Source of the DNA: JACDAE01 sp963717195
GTDB lineage: Bacteria > Chloroflexota > Ktedonobacteria > Ktedonobacterales > Ktedonobacteraceae
DNA length: 64,000 bases
Direction: 5' to 3'
Assembly: GCA_963717195.1 (NCBI GenBank)
Contig: CAVQVR010000001.1
Location: forward strand, 1 to 64,000
The position numbers and the translations under genes were made by a program. Positions 18,018 to 26,731 of the stretch are shown one piece after another. How positions within the stretch are numbered: position 1 is the stretch's first letter; each line of letters opens with the position of its first letter. The notes under the pieces were generated by a model. That model saw nothing but the letters and a program-made list of their open reading frames with translations, made no database searches and was not told the DNA's origin.

Positions 18018-18449
18018 ATGAATATGGATACTCATCTTCACAGGCTGACGATACGTGTTAACAACCAAGAACTTCTAAACATGGCAGAATCCGCGAATGC
18101 ATGGGAATATCTGCAAATGGTAGCCTGGAACCTTCACGCTCTGACCGTATGGATGCAGCAGCCCGATTTCCCTGCTGATGTGGGCAAAATACATGCTATC
18201 TATGGAGTAACTCTGCTGAGTCGTGGCGCACGCCGTCTAGGTTTTACCATACGCGAACGCCCAAGAAACCTTCATAGTCACCTGGAACGTTTTTTTCTGA
18301 TGGGCCTGCTAGTCCTTTATAGTCCCCAAGGGAGATCTCGCCTCCAACAAGGGACCACGTATGGTACCTATCCGCAGGAGACGTGGTTGTCACGAGCAGA
18401 ACTATTTAAGCGTTTCGGAGAGCGAGAGCGTTTCGATAAAAACGAGTAA
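18018..18449 (+). CDS. YkoP-like domain protein
   Basis: 143 aa, soluble. The order W(N)LHALTVWMQQ, then IHAIYGVTLLSRGARRLGF, then FFLMGLLVLYSP and ETWLSRAELFKRFG resembles the YkoP-like domain found alone or fused to polysaccharide deacetylases and phosphatases; the last element is the most typical. The biochemical role of this domain is not known to me. There is no obvious operon partner. If this assignment is wrong it is a conserved hypothetical protein. Confidence 0.45.
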   Translation: MNMDTHLHRLTIRVNNQELLNMAESANAWEYLQMVAWNLHALTVWMQQPDFPADVGKIHAIYGVTLLSRGARRLGFTIRERPRNLHSHLERFFLMGLLVLYSPQGRSRLQQGTTYGTYPQETWLSRAELFKRFGERERFDKNE

Positions 18450-18691
18450 CTCTTCAGGTTTCTTAACTACCTTGTCAAATAAGGATCTTTCACCATGGTG
18501 AGATATGCACTTGCAACCAGTTTCAGAAAAAGATGAGTGTAGGAGCAAGGAAGCGCGATGAGAGCTTCATGCACTATCGCGAGGTCTCAGCTTTGCCTTT
18601 ATCTGCTCCAATGGAGAAATGCCCATCCTTGCGCAAATCAAGTTCGCCCTTTCGCACTCTCTATTTTAAAGATCGAGAGTGAGATACTTTT

Positions 18692-18994
18692 TTACTCTTC
18701 TAGTTCGAGATCCGCTCTGATCTCCATGGCTAACTCGGGATCGATTGCAACGTGTTTACCAGCAGGCGTATGCGCCAACTGCAGCACTCTTTCACGCAGT
18801 TGTACAGGGGCACGCTCTATGGCACAACGTTCATGAATAAGTCGCTTAATGTGCATATCGAAATGAAAGCGACATTCACAACGAGGGCAATCATCCAGGT
18901 GTTGTTGCACCACAACAATCTCCTCATTGTTCAATTCCCGGTCTATATAGAGATGCAGACGAGCCGTGGTCTCGATACAATCTAAGCATTCCAT
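18692..18994 (-). CDS. Zinc-finger anti-sigma factor (RsrA/HC2-like)
   Basis: 100 aa. An N-terminal MECLDCIETTARLH is followed by QQHLDDCPRCECRF, giving the HxxxCxxC zinc motif of anti-sigma factors (RsrA/ChrR HC2 family), in which zinc-bound cysteines respond to thiol oxidation. There is no transmembrane helix, so it is a cytoplasmic type. It is transcribed away from the ECF sigma gene 400 bp to the right; the two are the likely regulatory pair despite their divergent orientation. Confidence 0.8.
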   Translation of the reverse strand: MECLDCIETTARLHLYIDRELNNEEIVVVQQHLDDCPRCECRFHFDMHIKRLIHERCAIERAPVQLRERVLQLAHTPAGKHVAIDPELAMEIRADLELEE

Positions 18995-19237
18995 ACAAGT
19001 TTACTCCTACAAGATACAGCCACAACAAGTGATGGTGCTATATCATTTTTTGCGATTTTTTACTGAGTTCTTCACCAGCTGGTGTGGTTCTATCCTCTTG
19101 TGATAGCTCGTCACTCTTACCTGATTATTCTAACATAACAGAAGGGACTTTCATTCCCTTGCCCCATAGGATATACTGAGAGTGCTTTTGCATAGAAAGC
19201 ACGGGTACCGGAGTGGTACTTTGCTAAGGAGCGTTTG

Positions 19238-19399
19238 ATGTCGGAGCAGCCAGAATTTAAAAAAGTACCCCTATCGTCAACAAAAGCGGAAGAGTCACAA
19301 CTAGAAGATGTGCAGGGAGCAGAGACAACTATCCCACAGGAGGATTTCAGACGGGGAACGAAGACGACGCGCAAGCAGCGCGAAATAACACTCCTGTGA
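19238..19399 (+). CDS. 53-aa leader frame overlapping the ECF sigma start
   Basis: A small frame beginning MSEQPEFKKVPLS with an AAGGAG ribosome site seven bases upstream. Its TGA overlaps the GTG of the sigma gene (GTGA at 19396-19399). It is acidic and low in complexity, like the disordered N-terminus of a sigma factor. Either it is a coupled leader peptide, or it is the true N-terminus of the sigma factor separated by a one-base shift near 19335-19352: in the sigma frame the bases before the GTG also read as plausible protein (NEDDAQAARNNTP). Confidence 0.45.
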   Translation: MSEQPEFKKVPLSSTKAEESQLEDVQGAETTIPQEDFRRGTKTTRKQREITLL

Positions 19400-19962
19400 G
19401 TGAGGATTTTGAAGCAGGAGTGATCGCACAACTGGATAGCCTGTATCGTACAGCACTGCGCATGACGAATAATCCCCAGGAGGCAGAAGACCTGGTCCAG
19501 GAGACCATGTTGAAAGCTTTCCGCTTCTCCCATACCTATCAGCCAGGTACCAATTTACGCGCATGGCTTTTTCGCATTCTCAATACATCAGCGATTAACC
19601 GTTATCGAAAGAATGCCACCCACCCCGTGCCTTCATCATTGCCCGAGGGCGAAGAATTTTACCTCTACAATAAGATCCGGGATTTAAGTGGGCAAGAGCT
19701 CTCACAGGGGGCTGAAGAGGAAGTACTCAACAAATACCTGGATGAAGATGTGTATAAAGCCTTGAACGATCTCCCACCCAATTTTCGTATGGCAGTCGTC
19801 CTGGCCGATATTGAAGGACTCTCCTACAAAGAAATCGCTGAAGCCTTGCAGATTCCGATTGGAACCGTCATGAGCCGCATCTCTCGTGCAAGACGACAAC
19901 TCCAAAAATCTCTCTGGCAGTACGCAAAAGAGCGAGGTTATGTGCGCTCAGAAGCATCCTGA
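19396..19962 (+). CDS. ECF RNA polymerase sigma factor (SigR/SigH-like)
   Basis: 188 aa from a GTG start. Region 2 reads LYRTALRMTNNPQEAEDLVQ and TMLKAFRF, then the characteristic TNLRAWLFRILNTSAINRYRK. Region 4 reads FRMAVVLADIEGLSYKEIAEAL and GTVMSRISRARRQLQ. The NTSAINRYRK segment is typical of the ECF group (SigR/SigH) that works with RsrA-like anti-sigma factors, in agreement with the neighbour at 18692-18994, and suggests a thiol or oxidative stress regulon. The real start may lie further upstream if the leader frame belongs to it. Confidence 0.88.
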   Translation: MSEDFEAGVIAQLDSLYRTALRMTNNPQEAEDLVQETMLKAFRFSHTYQPGTNLRAWLFRILNTSAINRYRKNATHPVPSSLPEGEEFYLYNKIRDLSGQELSQGAEEEVLNKYLDEDVYKALNDLPPNFRMAVVLADIEGLSYKEIAEALQIPIGTVMSRISRARRQLQKSLWQYAKERGYVRSEAS

Positions 19963-20073
19963 CCAGAAAATGTGGGATCGATTGGACATCATAGCACTGA
20001 AAAATACATTCACCACGTAGCCAAAAAGAGGCAAAGCGCAAGCATCACTCAGTTGGCAAGCTTGCGCATATCT

Positions 20074-20340
20074 CTATACAAACCTCGCATTCTGACGCGT
20101 AGCTTCAGAGCCAGAGCGGGTCAGACGCACATTGACACAGCGGCGATCCATGACATCAACGGTGCGCGAAACAAGACCTTTCCGTTCGAGACGGGTAATT
20201 GCTTTCGTCGCCGCCGCCGAACTTACTCCCAGGCCCGAAGCCACTTCACCGATCGACCATTGTTCACGTCTGGCAAGGAAACTCAGCACTTCCAACTGAC
20301 GAGGCGTAATACTGCCCACCATTCGATGTAATATTGTCAT
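20074..20340 (-). CDS. Short MarR-family winged-helix regulator
   Basis: 88 aa. It contains TPRQLEVLSFLARREQWSIGE, SSAAATKAITRLERKGLVSR and DRRCVNVRLTRSG, the recognition helix and wing of MarR proteins. It is shorter than the usual 140 aa because the first and last dimerisation helices are reduced. AGGAG lies nine bases before the ATG. The 300 bp upstream, shared with murE, is the only candidate for its operator; I could not identify a convincing one. Confidence 0.75.
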   Translation of the reverse strand: MTILHRMVGSITPRQLEVLSFLARREQWSIGEVASGLGVSSAAATKAITRLERKGLVSRTVDVMDRRCVNVRLTRSGSEATRQNARFV

Positions 20341-20637
20341 TGACTATTCTCCTGTAATTGGATTTTCTCCCCATACACTCAATCAATATTCGTTCGTTAA
20401 CATGACGTACCTCTAAAAAAATTCGGGTAAATTCTATTTCTGTCCTACAACATAGCAGAGCCGCCGTAATTGACGACGATGGTACACTAGATGGAAGGCC
20501 CACACTCTCTTAATCAAGCGACGCTGGATGCCTATTTCCAGGTACGGCGTCAGCATAACGTGCCAGAATAGCATACAGTGCCAGCCAGCTATGCCAATAT
20601 ACAAATAGCATTTGAGCAAGGGAACGAAGAAAAATTA

Positions 20638-22152
20638 ATGAAACTAGATACCTTACTGTCTGCATTAGAGCAGCCAGCAAAACATAGACAGCACTCTGAT
20701 CTTCTTACCGCTGAGATCACCTCACTGGCCTATGACTCGCGCACCGTTGAAGCGGGAGGATTATTTATTGCTGTGCCAGGCGTTCATACCGATGGTCGAC
20801 GCTTTTTAGGCGATGCGGCCAGGCGGGGAGCCGTCGTTGCATTGGGCGAACCATTGCAAAACCCGGTCGATACCCCTCTTCCTTATATCGAAGTTGCAGA
20901 CGTACGTAGCGCACTGGCCGACCTGGCATGCACATTCTACAACTATCCAGCCCGACGTTTATGTACCATTGGCGTCACTGGCACCGACGGAAAAACCACC
21001 ACGTCCAACCTGATCAGCACTTTACTTGAGACCACAGGGAAGCGAAGTGGTCTCATGACCACCGCCAATTTTAAAATCAGCGGGCAGGAATGGGAAAACG
21101 CTACCCGCCAGAGCACACTCGAAGCGTTAGAGATACAACAATTGCTACGCCGCATGCTCGACGAATTGGTCACACACGCCGTCATTGAAGCAACCTCGCA
21201 TGGCTTAGAACTACAGCGCGTCCGAGGTTGTGCATTTGACGTAGGCGTCGTCACGAATATTACACACGAGCACCTGGATTTTCATAAAACTATTGATGCC
21301 TATCGTCGCGCCAAAGCACGACTTTTTGAGATGCTTGACAGCGCTCGCGATAAGGGACTGGGCATCAAGCCCGTCGCGGTTCTCAATCGCGACGATATTA
21401 GCTACGAGGTACTAAAACCGTATTGTCACGTGCCTATCCTTGATTATGGCATTGATACTCCCGCAGCAGTACGGGCCGTCGATGTCCAGCTAGAGGCGTA
21501 TAGTACGCGCTTTCGCGTGCTTCTTCCAGATACAGAGGTGCAAATTGAAACGCAACTGGTTGGACGCTTCAACGTGAGCAACTGCCTGGCCGCCATTGCC
21601 ACAGCCTATTCTCTAGGTGTACCAGTTGCACATATCGCCCGTGGACTTGCAACCGTACAGGGCGTAACGGGACGGATGGAGCGTATTGATGAGGGACAGC
21701 CCTTCACGGTCATCGTGGATTATGCCCACACGCCTGATAGCCTCCAAAAAGTACTAACCACATTACGTCCCCTAACGAAGGGAAGATTACTGGTCGTTTT
21801 CGGCTCAGCTGGCGAACGCGACATCCAGAAACGCCCTGTAATGGGGCGAATTGCCGCACAGATGAGTGATTTCTTCGTTATTACAGATGAGGATCCACGC
21901 GACGAAGACCGTGAGACCATCTTACGTGACATTGCGTTGGGCGCTGAAGCTCTCGGAAAGCGTCAGGGTACTGATTTTCTCTGCATTGCAGATCGTACTG
22001 AAGCTATCGCCACAGCATTTTCACACACACATCCAGGAGATACAGTACTATTAGCAGGCAAAGGACACGAACAAAGTATTATCATAGGAAGAGAAAAATT
22101 ACCCTGGGATGATCGGCGCGTGGCGCGTGAACAATTGTGGAACATCTCATAG
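20638..22152 (+). CDS. murE: MurE: UDP-N-acetylmuramyl-tripeptide synthetase
   Basis: 504 aa from the ATG at 20638. The Mur ligase order is clear: N-terminal domain with AYDSRTVEAGGLFIAVPG, P-loop GVTGTDGKTTT, EATSHGL, NITHEHLDFH and the C-terminal VDYAHTPDSL. It adds the third amino acid to UDP-MurNAc-L-Ala-D-Glu in the cytoplasm. In the position of the DNPR motif that selects meso-diaminopimelate it has EDPR (TDEDPRDED). EDPR-type enzymes are, to my knowledge, found in groups with ornithine peptidoglycan, so the residue added here may be L-ornithine (inference). It is followed 94 bp later by an MraY-like gene. An upstream in-frame start at 20578 is less likely. Confidence 0.9.
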   Translation: MKLDTLLSALEQPAKHRQHSDLLTAEITSLAYDSRTVEAGGLFIAVPGVHTDGRRFLGDAARRGAVVALGEPLQNPVDTPLPYIEVADVRSALADLACTFYNYPARRLCTIGVTGTDGKTTTSNLISTLLETTGKRSGLMTTANFKISGQEWENATRQSTLEALEIQQLLRRMLDELVTHAVIEATSHGLELQRVRGCAFDVGVVTNITHEHLDFHKTIDAYRRAKARLFEMLDSARDKGLGIKPVAVLNRDDISYEVLKPYCHVPILDYGIDTPAAVRAVDVQLEAYSTRFRVLLPDTEVQIETQLVGRFNVSNCLAAIATAYSLGVPVAHIARGLATVQGVTGRMERIDEGQPFTVIVDYAHTPDSLQKVLTTLRPLTKGRLLVVFGSAGERDIQKRPVMGRIAAQMSDFFVITDEDPRDEDRETILRDIALGAEALGKRQGTDFLCIADRTEAIATAFSHTHPGDTVLLAGKGHEQSIIIGREKLPWDDRRVAREQLWNIS

Positions 22153-22246
22153 AAGGAGAGAAATCTCTCCTCACATTTTCTACAGTTGTTACCCTGTATA
22201 CCAACATCACGTTTAAATAGATGGCACTTCGCAGTTGGGAGTATGT

Positions 22247-24262
22247 ATGATACTAATATGGTTGCTCTTTATCTTTATAACCTGCGCAGCTACGAGCCTT
22301 ATTTTGTGCTACATAGCTAAAACACTGTTTCCCCGCTTCCGTAGCGGCGAACATAAACCAGGCGCACATCGCCCAGATCTTCCCATAGCTGGCCGCCCCG
22401 ATCAGTCGATGGCCGGGCGAGAGATCAAAACGACAGAGCTTCCACTAGTAGGCGGCCCTGCTCTTACGCTAGCTATTATCTGTGCTGGCATTGGTGCCGG
22501 TTATTTTTTAAAATTCGATACCGGGCAATGGACGGTTCTTCTTATTAGCCTGGGAGCAATCTTTGGCTATATGATCGTAGGCTTCCTCGACGACTGGCAC
22601 AAAGTCTACCGCAATGAAGGAATTGCCGAACGAACCAAGTTTGCAGGTGTTTTCCTGGTCTCGGTTCTGGCAGCCGCCTGTTATTTTTTCCTCCTCCCGG
22701 CAGGAAGAGAGGCGTATGGCCCCTACAAAGATCTTCCCCTTATCGGAAGCCTGATCTGCTCATCTCCCTCAACCACTGATGGGATTTGCCCTGTTACATT
22801 TCCACATTTTGCTTATTTTGGTTGGCTAATTTTCTTAATGCTCCTGACCGGCTGTATCGGTAGTCTCACATCGCTCTCCGTTGATTTTAGCGACGGCTTC
22901 GATGGATTGGCCGGGGGACTTGTCTTTAGTTCCGCGCTGGCATTCGGTATAGTCATTACCGGCATCATTAACATAAAACATCCCGAAGGGATTGTATTAG
23001 AAGTGCTCTCGCTTCTCTGTGCCGGAGCCATCCTTGGCTATCTGCCCTGGAACTGGCCCTCTTCCTGGGCCGCCCGACGTGGAACAGCAAAACGGCGTGC
23101 GAAAATTATTATGGGCGATAGTGGTGCACTTAGCCTCGGCGGTGCCCTGGCCATGATCGCGATCTTTTCGCGCAACGAGTGGTCTCTGCTCCTGATCGGT
23201 GGCGCGTTCGTCCTTGAGGGACTCTCCGCCCTGATTCAAGCACGCATCCTGACACGCTTTTTCCGCCGTAAGCTTCAGGTTATGCGCTTTGCTAATAGTA
23301 AAGAGCGTGTCGCCTACACAGAATTTCCTTTGCCCTTCCTGGCTACACCTTTACATCACCATTTCGATCTGTTGGGATGGGATCGCCGCCGCCTTGTCTA
23401 TGGCGCCTGGGCACTAGGGGCTGGCTTTGCCGTGCTTGGCGTGATGGCTGGCTTATCTCCTCAAACCTGGGAACGCTACCTGGGACGTATTCTGGCTCTT
23501 ATCTTGATGGTGATCATCTGGTATAGTGGCTCGTGGACGAAATACTATTTCGTCGGCACCTATCCCATCAAACACACACGACGGCAACGACTTGCTCTCT
23601 ACTATGGCTACCCATACACCTTAATGGGCATCAAACTCTGTCACCTTGTTGAGGTTATCGAGGCCAGCGAGGATGTGATCGAAACTCCCGCCGAAGCAGA
23701 AGCTCTGTGGCAACGCATCAATATCTATGATGCACGCGCTATGCTGGGCCTCTACTGCTATCGCGCAGGCTACTTTCCTGCCGCTCTGGCGCAATGGAGC
23801 CGCATTCCAGAAAAAAATCGCGTGCTCCGTCCAGAAATTGCACGCCTGCTGACCGAAGTCGACACACGCCTGGCACTGGAAAATCAGGAAACGCAGCCAA
23901 TGCGGCGCGATCAACTGATTCCAAAAGAGCCAATCCTTACTGGCAATCTACCGCCCGCCGACCTGCCCAATCCCTACGAACCAATACGTAGCGAGGAAAA
24001 AGAGGGTGGCAGGATTATAGAAACATGGAACGACCGCAATGACCGCAGTGATCTGAATGATGATGGCGATGACGATGATGATGAAGAACATAAACCCACT
24101 ATGCCGCTCCATAACGAAATAGTCACCCTTACCCGGCTAAATGGTCATAGCAACGGCAACCACAAACAGGAAACACATGGAACAAGCCCGATAACAACTC
24201 CCCCCCAGGAACAACGCACAAACTGGTTTGCACGTTTCTTCCACATTGCAACAAACAAATAA
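22247..24262 (+). CDS. MraY-like phospho-glycosyl transferase with long C-terminal extension
   Basis: 671 aa. The first 420 residues are a polytopic MraY/WecA-type transferase with LPLVGGPAL, VGFLDDWHKV, VDFSDGFDGLAGG, IMGDSGALSLGG and PLHHHFDLLGWDRR; the HHH motif and the position next to murE point to the MraY branch (transfer of phospho-MurNAc-pentapeptide to undecaprenyl phosphate). MraY is normally about 330-360 aa. Here about 250 extra residues follow: a helical segment that resembles TPRs (MLGLYCYRAGYFPAALAQW) and a disordered acidic tail. That extension is unusual and may recruit a partner at the inner face. The ATG at 22247 has GGGAG six bases upstream. Confidence 0.85.
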   Translation: MILIWLLFIFITCAATSLILCYIAKTLFPRFRSGEHKPGAHRPDLPIAGRPDQSMAGREIKTTELPLVGGPALTLAIICAGIGAGYFLKFDTGQWTVLLISLGAIFGYMIVGFLDDWHKVYRNEGIAERTKFAGVFLVSVLAAACYFFLLPAGREAYGPYKDLPLIGSLICSSPSTTDGICPVTFPHFAYFGWLIFLMLLTGCIGSLTSLSVDFSDGFDGLAGGLVFSSALAFGIVITGIINIKHPEGIVLEVLSLLCAGAILGYLPWNWPSSWAARRGTAKRRAKIIMGDSGALSLGGALAMIAIFSRNEWSLLLIGGAFVLEGLSALIQARILTRFFRRKLQVMRFANSKERVAYTEFPLPFLATPLHHHFDLLGWDRRRLVYGAWALGAGFAVLGVMAGLSPQTWERYLGRILALILMVIIWYSGSWTKYYFVGTYPIKHTRRQRLALYYGYPYTLMGIKLCHLVEVIEASEDVIETPAEAEALWQRINIYDARAMLGLYCYRAGYFPAALAQWSRIPEKNRVLRPEIARLLTEVDTRLALENQETQPMRRDQLIPKEPILTGNLPPADLPNPYEPIRSEEKEGGRIIETWNDRNDRSDLNDDGDDDDDEEHKPTMPLHNEIVTLTRLNGHSNGNHKQETHGTSPITTPPQEQRTNWFARFFHIATNK

Positions 24263-24266
24263 CCTG

Positions 24267-24336
24267 GAGGCCACGTTTACGACGCCCAGGTGAGTCTTCG
24301 TAAATGGACTCACCTGGGCGTCGTAAACGTGGCCTC
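24267..24336. repeat. Palindrome 1 (30-bp arms, 10-nt loop)
   Basis: Perfect inverted repeat: arms 24267-24296 and 24307-24336, loop TTCGTAAATG. It starts 5 bp after the MraY-like stop and no U-tract follows. Its inner arm (GCCCAGGTG) is shared with palindrome 6 at 60245-60329, with compensated differences further out. Confidence 0.9.
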
Positions 24337-24515
24337 TACTGTGATCTACACTACAGTATCTTTGTGAACGGCTCCATTGCTTACATTAACCCCACAAGCT
24401 ATTCTTTACTCATAGCTTACCAAAACTCTGGCTGCAAATTTACATTTCTGATATGCACTATTCTAACATTGATAGAACGCGTTTTCATATATCTTGTGAG
24501 CAAAGGGACGACACA

Positions 24516-26672
24516 ATGGACGAAATAAAAAGAAATATAAGTAGGGCAATTCGCATAGGCCAGCAATTGGGGAACTATCGTTTGATAGGTGTGCTGGAGC
24601 AAGGAAAGTTCTCCGGGTCGTATCTAGGTGAACATATCACCTCTAAACGGCAGGTCGTCGTGAACGTGCTTCAGCCATCGCTGGCAGAAGATCTTGCAAA
24701 AAGCTTTTTTCAACAAACATACATGCTCAGCCAGCTTGTGCATCCGCATATTCTGCATATCCGCGAAGCAGGTCTTACAGAGGATCACCTGCCATTTCTG
24801 GTGTTTGACTATATTGCTCATGTTCCTTTGCAACAACTCTACCCCAAAGGAACGGCACAGCCACTCGCACGCATCTTCCCCCACATCCAACAAACCGCTT
24901 CAGCACTGCAATATGCTCACGATCAGGGCATTCTTCATCAGCATATTCATCCCGGCAACCTGTTACAGGCAAGCAATAATGAGATTCTTGTTTGTGATTT
25001 CGCCATCGATGCAATAACTCAAAACAAACAGCGCCACAGTGCAGGACAGGTCATAGACAACATCGCATATGCAGCTCCAGAACAGATACGCGGCAAAGCC
25101 TGCCCGGCAAGTGATCAGTACTCGCTAGCTATCGCGATCTATGAATGGCTGTGCGGAGATCTGCCGTTTCACGGTTCGCCCGTCGAGATTATGCGTCGCC
25201 ATGCTCACGTACCCCCTCCATCTATGCGCCAGAAAGCTCCAATGATTTCACCAGGCATCGAAGAGGTTCTCTTCACAGCCCTTGCCAAAGATTTGGCAAA
25301 GCGTTTCACAAGCGTATCATCATTTATCAATACGTTGGAGCAGGCACAAAAATCCGGCGCACGACCTATAAAGCCCGTTGCCACACCACCTCAACCTCAG
25401 GCCGTCGCTGCTGCAATGCCAACTCTGGCGGCTCCTGCTGCTTCCCTGCCATCTCATCAGCCACCCTTCTCTCCTGTGATGCAGCAACCGATACAACAGG
25501 TACAATATACTCCTGTTCCTGCACCTGCACCCGTACAAAATTCTCTTCCGGCACAGGCTCCTGCTTCAACGAGTAAGCCCATAGCACGTCCAAAGGCGAA
25601 GCAAGAAATGACCATGACGCGACGTGCCTTCGCAATGGGCTTCACGGCACTGGCACTCGCAGGAGGAGCCGGTGGGTGGCTGGCTCTCTCGCGGCAATTG
25701 TCCCATGCCGCTCCTGGCACTACAGTTCCAGGCGACGCCAACAATGCAATAAGCACGCCCGATGCAAAAGGAAATCGTGTCCTGATCTATCGAGCACATC
25801 CAGCTCGTGTCACTTCCGTCGCGTGGTCTCCTGATGGCAAACGTATTGCCTCGGCCAGCGACGACAAGCTGGTCGACATCTGCAACAGCATTAGTGGAGA
25901 GACTCTCCAGACTTACCATGGACATACGGCAGAGGTGTACGCTGTTGCGTGGTCTCCTGATGGCAAATATATTGCCTCGGCAGGCGCGGACAAAACGGTT
26001 CAGGTCTGGGATGCCACTACGGGAAATACTCTGTTCACCTATAACGGCCACTCCGGCGCTGTCATCAGTGTCTCCTGGTCTGCGGATAGCACGCTTATCG
26101 CCTCGGGGAGTGATGACAAAAGCGTCCAGGTCTGGAACGCGAGTACAGGTAACCTGATCATTCTCTATAACGGGCATACCGCAGGCGTTCTTTCCGTAGC
26201 CTGGTCACCGGATAATACGCTGATTGCCTCAGGTTCCTGGGATAATACACTACAAGCTTTCTCCACCATCGCCACTGAAGCCTTCGCGGTTGGAGATACC
26301 GTCTACTCCTATGCTGGTCATAGCGCGGAGGTATACGCCGTCACATGGTCGCCTGATGGTGAGAGCATTGCTTCAGCGAGCGGCGATAAGACAGTGCAGA
26401 TATGTAATGGCATCAACGGGAAAACGCTGCGCACCTACAAAGGTCATTCTGACATCGTCCTTGCAGTTTCATGGTCTCCTGATGGCAAGCGTATCGCCTC
26501 GGGAAGCGCGGATACAACGGTTCAAGTCTGGAATGCCGCCAATGGACAAAAAGCTGCCTTTACCTACCATGGACATAGCAACTCTGTATTCGCTACTACA
26601 TGGTCTCCTGATGGCAAACTCATCGCGTCCGCTGGCTCCGATAACACCATGCAAGCGTGGCAACCAGCCTGA
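24516..26672 (+). CDS. Membrane pseudokinase with C-terminal WD40 propeller
   Basis: 718 aa. Residues about 20-290 have a Ser/Thr protein kinase fold, but the catalytic residues are lost: the VAIK lysine is Asn50 (VVVNVL), the HRD-K motif is HQHIHPGN (the aspartate is His143) and DFG is DFA (161-163). It ends with APEQIRG and SDQYSLAIAIYEWLCG, which are kinase-like. A Pro/Ala-rich linker and one membrane helix (residues about 370-390, RRAFAMGFTALALAGGAG) follow, then seven WD40 blades (each with SPDGK.IASAS.D). It should therefore be an inactive kinase in the cytoplasm tethered to an extracytoplasmic propeller, presumably a scaffold or sensor for the polysaccharide operon that starts with it. 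The start has AAAGGG upstream. Confidence 0.85.
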   Translation: MDEIKRNISRAIRIGQQLGNYRLIGVLEQGKFSGSYLGEHITSKRQVVVNVLQPSLAEDLAKSFFQQTYMLSQLVHPHILHIREAGLTEDHLPFLVFDYIAHVPLQQLYPKGTAQPLARIFPHIQQTASALQYAHDQGILHQHIHPGNLLQASNNEILVCDFAIDAITQNKQRHSAGQVIDNIAYAAPEQIRGKACPASDQYSLAIAIYEWLCGDLPFHGSPVEIMRRHAHVPPPSMRQKAPMISPGIEEVLFTALAKDLAKRFTSVSSFINTLEQAQKSGARPIKPVATPPQPQAVAAAMPTLAAPAASLPSHQPPFSPVMQQPIQQVQYTPVPAPAPVQNSLPAQAPASTSKPIARPKAKQEMTMTRRAFAMGFTALALAGGAGGWLALSRQLSHAAPGTTVPGDANNAISTPDAKGNRVLIYRAHPARVTSVAWSPDGKRIASASDDKLVDICNSISGETLQTYHGHTAEVYAVAWSPDGKYIASAGADKTVQVWDATTGNTLFTYNGHSGAVISVSWSADSTLIASGSDDKSVQVWNASTGNLIILYNGHTAGVLSVAWSPDNTLIASGSWDNTLQAFSTIATEAFAVGDTVYSYAGHSAEVYAVTWSPDGESIASASGDKTVQICNGINGKTLRTYKGHSDIVLAVSWSPDGKRIASGSADTTVQVWNAANGQKAAFTYHGHSNSVFATTWSPDGKLIASAGSDNTMQAWQPA

Positions 26673-26731
26673 AAACGCCGTATTGTTCTGTCAAGTTTCA
26701 TTGGGCACTTGAGCGTTCAGGAGCATTAAAA

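Noticed and set aside
18558..18836. Plus-strand frame of 92 codons before the anti-sigma gene
   Set aside because: It overlaps the C-terminus of the zinc anti-sigma factor in antisense and has no recognisable domain.
24267..24336. Palindrome 1 as a normal rho-independent terminator
   Set aside because: The arms are far longer than needed, no U-run follows, and related elements are in promoter regions; a terminator role may be one effect but does not explain the family.
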